Source: Tillandsia leiboldiana
Lineage: Eukaryota; Streptophyta; Magnoliopsida; Poales; Bromeliaceae
NCBI GenBank assembly: GCA_029204045.2
Contig: CM055074.1
Coordinates: forward strand, 23,125,471-23,189,470
Reading direction: 5' to 3'
Length of the DNA stretch: 64,000 nucleotides
The notes below the pieces were generated by a model that was given only the letters and a program-made list of their open reading frames with translations, was not told the origin of the DNA and searched no databases. Below are positions 59,154 to 64,000 of this stretch, piece after piece. Position numbers and translations under genes: made by a program. Position 1 is the stretch's first letter; the number at the start of each line of letters is the position of its first letter.

Positions 59154-59506
59154 AACAATGCACACCATCCGAATCTGCACGCAAAACGGTGCACGCCTTC
59201 TAAGTCTGCACGCAAAATGGTGCACATCATTAAAGTCTGCATGCAAAACGGTGCATGCCATCCAAGTCGCATGCAAAACGATGCACGTACCTCGGGTTTC
59301 AAGCAAAATGATGCATGTTCTTCGAGCTTGCACGCAAAATGATGCTCGTCGCAAAATGACGCACATTCTTTGAGGTTGCACGCAAAACGGTGCACGTTCA
59401 TCAAGGTTGCACGCAAAATGGTGCATGCCGCAAAACAGTGCACAATCTTCGAGCTTGCACGCCAAACGGTGCACATTCCTTGGGTTTGCACGCAAAATGA
59501 TGCACC
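59154..59506. repeat. ~30 bp minisatellite, 13 units of TGCAC-GCAAAACG-GTGCA type
   Basis: GCAAAA-centred units recur near 59155, 59176, 59208, 59238, 59268, 59299, 59329, 59348, 59377, 59408, 59428, 59456 and 59487. In most, TGCAC and GTGCA arms flank the core, giving a short hairpin; arm variants often still pair by G-U. The linkers differ. Inside the minus-strand LTR leader. Confidence 0.85.
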
Positions 59507-60828
59507 CCGAAATGCCCGGCGGTACCTCGCGCAGTAAAACGACACAGTAAATCACGGTCCCTAACATGCACAAGGGCATGGGGTCAAATCCAAAGATCCA
59601 AAAAGGGAAATCTTAAAAATGTGCCAAAAACACCGCAAAAATGATGAGCGAAGCCTACCTCGATATCGTTGCGCCGTCCAACGCGCGTATGTGCGTCCAT
59701 CCGGCTTTTTGGAACACCTTGCGCGCGCTCTACGGGGTCACCGGTGCGCTCGCGGCACCCCAAACTTCTCCTACGAAATCCCCCTCTCCCTCCCTTGGAC
59801 CCACGGTTGGAACAAAAAGAGTGAAAAGAGGAGGAATGGGGGAAAATTTCGGGCTTTTATAGCATGAAAACACCACTTTCGGGCGCCACATTCGGGCACC
59901 TGAAAGTGATTCGGGCTGCTACAGTGGACAACCAATTGTCCACAACATCCGCATTCGGCCAATCGGGGAGCGACACGCGTCCCCGCACCCGTGCAGCGCG
60001 TCCATGGACCAACGGCGGCCAATGGGCGGGCGCCACTTAGCACCCACCCCAACCCCTCCGCATCAACAGGGCCAGTGACGCGTCCCATCACGTGTCGCAT
60101 CACTGGCCCGGCCAATGGGGGCCCGCCACGTGGCGGCCCCCCGGCCCACGCTGACCCGAGCCAGACTCGGGGGCGCTGACACGCCAGCACGCGCGCACTT
60201 CCCCGCGCGCGCGTGCTGCGCGCTGGGCTGCGGCCTGTGGGGTGCCGCCACGTGGCGCCCCACCTGCGTACCCCCTGCGCGTCGCGCCGCACCTCGCGCC
60301 AACACCTCGGGATCCGCGCATTGCTCCGTGATTCGTCCATTGCTTCGTGATTCACGCATTGCCTCGGGATCCGTGCATGCCTCGATATTCGTGCCTTTTT
60401 TTTTGGAATCCGCGTACCTCGGGTTTCGTGCATCTTTGGAATATTTGTCCGCCTCGAAATGCACGCCCACCTCGAAATGCGTGCCAGTCTGGAAATGCGT
60501 GCTCGCCTCAAAACACGTGCCCTCTCGAAATGCGTGCGTGCCAGCATCGCTATAGCAAACCGGGCACAGCTACAGTAAAAATCGGGCGCTGCTATAGTGA
60601 ATTCTGGGCGCCCAGAAGTGCGGCCCAATCCGGATTTCGCCCGTTTTTCTATCGTTTTCGTCCCGTTTTCACCCAAATTTGACAGGGAGTCTCAACTTAA
60701 CTTAATTTATCACGAGATATTTTAAATTTTCAGTTTGGGCCATTTCTGGGTCACCAAAAGTCTCGCTGTATTCAGAATCGCTGGCGGACCACGTTCTCAC
60801 TATCCGGGTATCCGATTAACGCGAAACT

Positions 60829-62134
60829 TGTTAAGGAATTTGTTTTGGCGTATTTCGTGAAAGTGGTTAAGTCTTGAAGATTGAAGATGAAGATGTATGG
60901 ATCATATACCTCAATCTCAAGAAAGAAGAATTCAAAAGGATCAGGTACGTTTAACTAAATAATTTTGGTGATCCGAATACTTCTTATAGTGTAGAAAAAC
61001 TTGGATGGGTTTTTAATCGCTTAAAAATCAGAAAACTGAACTGTCATATGTTCAGGATCCGGATCAGGCTACTTCAGTCCGAACCCCGAACGTAGGTAGG
61101 TTCATGCGGAAATCCAGTCCGGAACACCCTTGGTTCAGTCCGGACCCCGAACGTGGATTTTGCAGAAATCGCATGAGCAGTCCGGACCGTGGTTATTTTA
61201 GTCCGAACCCCGAACACTGTTTTTTCAGGAATTCTCTGAAAAACAACGACAGTCCGGTTCAAGCCAAATCCAGTCCGGACCGTCGTGCGGGGAAAAGTTT
61301 GTTACAGTCAGTTTTTGATTCTTATCCTCTTCCAATGGTTTCTAAACAATAAGTAAACCCTAATTTCATTTCTTAGGGTAAGCCGAAAAAGATCTAATGA
61401 TCCGTATGGTGGAAAATTTCATAATCTAAAAATCAACGGAGATTTAGAGAAATCCACATATAGAGAAGAAAGGAAATTACTAGATCTATTCTATGTTTCT
61501 TCATCTATATTGATTAATTTGATTCTAGGTTTTCAAACTCAGATTTTGAGTAGAATCAAATTAATAAATACTTAGATGGTATTTCCGATCTATCTTTGAT
61601 CTAAGTATTCGGCGGATTGTCACCACCAACAAAACAACGATTTTCCCAAAAATTGGCGCGTGGATTCGCGTGGCCTTGTGGATTCAAGGTGTTACCGCTC
61701 TCGTGGATTCGGAGCGAGGTACGTTCGTGTGATCGACACGTACTACTTGGTGGAGACCGTGGATTCGGTCAGATGTCGTGGATTCGACGTTGGACGCCGT
61801 GGATTCGGCGTTGGACGCAAATCGTGGATTCGAGGCGCGTTGCGGAGCGAGCGGAGAAGATCAACTCGGAGCGTATGGAAAAAGGTTGAATCGTGTGTGA
61901 GTACGGTATATCACCTTTGTATGTGTTTAATCTTAGTTGATTTCACCGTGTGATCGGTCCCGTGGTTTTTTACTCCTGGTTTTGGAGTTTTCCACGTAAA
62001 ATCTCTGCGTGTTATTTACTTTTCCGCATTGGGTTTTATTACGCAAAGATTTTTGAGTGTTTATTGTTTACAGCTATTCACCCCTCTCTAGGTATTTTTT
62101 TCCCTGTTCAGATCCATATAATTATAACCCAACA
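60829..62134 (+). repeat. 5' LTR of a SIRE-type copia element
   Basis: 1306 bp, TGTTAAGG to CCCAACA, followed by a PBS. U3 contains mostly GTCCGGAC-type motifs (61053-61285). The TATA position reads ACAATAAGTAAAC, weaker than in the other copies. Hairpin I has 15 bp arms (61513-61527 and 61551-61565), and the TGGATT array starts at 61661. The preceding five bases are AAACT; the matching flank lies outside the window. Confidence 0.92.
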
Positions 62135-62136
62135 AG

Positions 62137-62148
62137 TGGTATCAGAGC
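62137..62148 (+). promoter_or_regulatory. primer binding site, initiator-tRNA-Met
   Basis: TGGATC is absent; the site reads TGGTATCAGAGC, two bases after the LTR end, complementary to the 3' end of plant initiator-tRNA-Met. It primes minus-strand DNA synthesis. Confidence 0.9.
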
Positions 62149-62167
62149 GGGAATAGGGTTGTAAACA

Positions 62168-64000
62168 ATGGTTGAAGGTGGAAACATCAACAGACCACCG
62201 TTCTTCGATGGAACAAACTATGCCTACTGGAAAGTACGGATGAGAGCGTTTTTAATTTCCATCGATGAACGGGTGTGGCAATCAATCGAGTTTGGATGGA
62301 CAAATCCGACTGAAATTATTGCTGATGTTCGCACCATCAAACCTAGGTCGAAATGGACCAAGGAAGAAATTGATTCATCTTCTTACAACGGCAAAGGAAT
62401 TAACGCCTTATTTAATGCTTTGTCGCAAACTGAATTCTCTCACGTCTCGGCATGTGAGACTGCGAAAGAAATCTGGGATGTTCTACAAGTTACACATGAG
62501 GGAACAAGCCTTGTGAAGATTCAAAAACTGCAAATGCTTACGAGCAAATTTGACTCAATTTTTATGGCAGAAAATGAATCTTTCACAGATTACTATACAC
62601 GATTGCAAGATATCGTAAATACATGTGCTAACTTGGGAGAGAAAATTTCAGAATCTAAAGTTGTAAGAAAGATTTTAAGGACTCTTCCTGAAAGATTTCG
62701 CCCTAAGGTTGCGGCTATTGAAACAGTTAAACACCCGAACGAAATCAAAGTAGAAGAATTAGTTGGTGCACTTCAAACTTATGAAATGACTTTTTCTACT
62801 AACTATTCTTCTGGAAAGCCATCTTCTTCTAAGTCTTCAGGTTTTGCATTGAAATCAACAAAGGAAGAAGACGTGGATTCATCCTCCTCAGACGATGATG
62901 AGAACCTATTAATGGAGGATTTTAAGAAGCAACTTGCGCTCTTGACAAGGAAATTTCGCCGAAACTTTCGAATGGGTAATTCAAGCAAAACCTCATCCTT
63001 CGTAAAGTCGAAGAAAGGCAAAGGTTCTTCAAGCTTTAAGTCAAGAAGGCAAGAGAGTTTTTCAAAGGACAAGAAAAACTCAGAGGGACAAATCCAATGC
63101 TTCAAGTGCCGAGGCTACGGTCACATCTCAACGGAGTGTCCCAATAAGAATCCGTCGAAGAAGAAGGCGATGCAAGCCGTCACTTGGGATGACACCTCAA
63201 CATCCAATGAATCATCTTCTAGTGATGAAGAAAACAACGCAACGGCATTCCACGTGTCCACAACTTCACCTTACGTGTGCTTTATGGCAAGTACATCCGG
63301 TTCATTATCCAACTCCTCCCAAGTTGAAAAGAATGCAACGGACGATGAACCGAGTAATTCCGAAGGTGAAGACTTTGCTTTTGCCTACCATAAACTACTA
63401 AGGGATTCAAAGAAATTGGCAAAGCAAAACAAGAGTTTGAGAAGAAGATTGCAGGATCTCGAAGAAGAAGCAAAAAGGGCAACTTCTCTCTCAAACGCTC
63501 TTAAAGTGGAAAGGGATAACTTGATCAAAGTAAATGTTTCCCTTCAAGAGAAAAATGAGCATTTCGAGAAGGAACACATCAAACTGGTGGATAAAGCCAA
63601 TTACTTCTTGAAGCTCTACTCCGAGGCTCGTCAAGAAAAGATGGAAATGACGAAGACCATTTTCCAACTTAAGGATGATTTGAAGCGATTTTCTTCTGGA
63701 AGGAGCAAGTTGGATAAAATGCTTGGTCTTGGTCAAACAAATCGTTTGGGCCTTGGATACAATCGAACTGGAGACAGTCCTAGTTCGAGTGGAACAGTTT
63801 TTGTGCCCCAGTCGGTGTCTCCTCCTCCGACGACAGAAATCAATGCATTCAACGACAACAAGCCTACCTCATCTACTTCGGGTTCAACAAGTACAAAGGT
63901 ATGTTTTCGTTGTGGTTTTGCAGGGCACATAAGAAGAAATTGCAAGATTGGAGCAAAACGATCAAATCAAGCACATCTTGCAACAACTACCAAAAAGGTC
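62168..64000 (+). CDS. copia gag (start of gag-pol), intact to window edge
   Basis: Open for 611 codons from ATG 62168 with no stop, running off the window. The N-terminal half is a copia gag region (F-F-D-G-T-N-Y-A-Y-W near residue 12, followed by the UBN2-type helical domain to about residue 220). An acidic Ser/Asp stretch and a basic Lys/Ser linker follow. Two CCHC zinc knuckles are encoded at 63098-63139 and 63902-63943, separated by a long coiled coil (about residues 410-512). Gag packages element RNA in cytoplasmic particles; the long gag with two knuckles and a coiled coil fits SIRE/Maximus. This is the best-preserved retroelement gene in the window. Confidence 0.93.
   Translation, partial: MVEGGNINRPPFFDGTNYAYWKVRMRAFLISIDERVWQSIEFGWTNPTEIIADVRTIKPRSKWTKEEIDSSSYNGKGINALFNALSQTEFSHVSACETAKEIWDVLQVTHEGTSLVKIQKLQMLTSKFDSIFMAENESFTDYYTRLQDIVNTCANLGEKISESKVVRKILRTLPERFRPKVAAIETVKHPNEIKVEELVGALQTYEMTFSTNYSSGKPSSSKSSGFALKSTKEEDVDSSSSDDDENLLMEDFKKQLALLTRKFRRNFRMGNSSKTSSFVKSKKGKGSSSFKSRRQESFSKDKKNSEGQIQCFKCRGYGHISTECPNKNPSKKKAMQAVTWDDTSTSNESSSSDEENNATAFHVSTTSPYVCFMASTSGSLSNSSQVEKNATDDEPSNSEGEDFAFAYHKLLRDSKKLAKQNKSLRRRLQDLEEEAKRATSLSNALKVERDNLIKVNVSLQEKNEHFEKEHIKLVDKANYFLKLYSEARQEKMEMTKTIFQLKDDLKRFSSGRSKLDKMLGLGQTNRLGLGYNRTGDSPSSSGTVFVPQSVSPPPTTEINAFNDNKPTSSTSGSTSTKVCFRCGFAGHIRRNCKIGAKRSNQAHLATTTKKV

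Larger units (their letters stand above)
56369..60828 (-). mobile_element. minus-strand gypsy-type LTR with leader minisatellites; right end uncertain
   Basis: Starts TGTCACGCCCCGGGG at 56369, the reverse of a TGACA LTR end, and shares the GGCGGATCTG block with the Tekay-like LTRs. On the minus strand it shows CACGTGGC boxes (60127-60134, 60249-60256), CCAAT boxes, TATAAAAG (59854-59861), a 13-unit hairpin minisatellite (59154-59506), a ~68 bp minisatellite (58216-58885) and a GC-rich block (57890-58205). No protein domains. The right boundary may be near 60756 or at the copia LTR start (60829); no target duplication was found. Confidence 0.65.

Noticed and set aside
59154..59506. CRISPR-like array
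   Set aside because: Regular spacing but imperfect repeats, spacers related to each other, plant retrotransposon context and no cas genes.
56369..60828. Solo LTR with defined TSD
   Set aside because: The left end is clear but no matching five-base duplication for GGAAG was found at the right; the boundary may have been altered by the copia insertion.

Overview
The window looks like a repeat-dense, heterochromatin-like stretch of a large plant genome, probably an angiosperm. The evidence is the element set: a Cassandra TRIM carrying a 5S rRNA-like promoter, a RepHel plus RPA Helitron, SIRE/Maximus-type Ty1/copia elements with an env-like 3' gene, and Tekay-type chromovirus Ty3/gypsy elements. 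Primer binding sites match plant initiator-tRNA-Met (TGGTATCAGAGC). No host protein-coding gene can be supported. The species cannot be named from what is visible.

Layout. 1-5.9 kb: AT-rich DNA with TA microsatellites, a duplicated hairpin unit, a complete young Cassandra element (2448-3023, TSD GTCCG), a ~299 bp tandem duplication and a small orphan ORF. 6.0-12.9 kb: body of a decayed Helitron, with a Rep/helicase gene containing one recognisable intron and an RPA-like gene in several exons. 13.6-14.6 kb: diverged Tekay-type LTR fragment, ended by a 100-N assembly gap (14560-14659). 14.7-25.7 kb: a SIRE-type copia complex in which the 3' end of one copy, a shared LTR, a second copy lacking PBS and gag, and another LTR follow one another. 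25.7-60.8 kb: nested Tekay-like elements. These include a 9.86 kb element with 4.6 kb LTRs and only 0.66 kb between them (26830-36686, TSD GTATT), a solo copia LTR (39786-41059, TSD GTTGT), a solo gypsy LTR (42359-46170, TSD CGCAC), decayed gypsy pol pieces, and a gypsy gag-pol with six in-frame stops and an internal integrase deletion (53245-56368). 60.8-64.0 kb: the 5' LTR, PBS and open gag of a copia element that leaves the window.

The genes serve only the elements that carry them: Rep/helicase and RPA for rolling-circle transposition, gag-pol for reverse transcription and integration, and an env-like accessory ORF. Target-site duplications give a partial order of events: the solo copia LTR and the solo gypsy LTR are younger than the gypsy element they interrupt, and the 9.86 kb element is younger than the LTR it splits.

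The most unusual signal is in the copia LTRs. Downstream of the TATA box they encode a structured leader: two long hairpins, then eight short hairpins that share a TGGATT loop while their stems differ. Four copies in the window preserve the pairing, including compensatory changes. Other LTR types here carry their own repeated short hairpins in presumed leader DNA. All comparisons were made by eye; no search or folding program was run.
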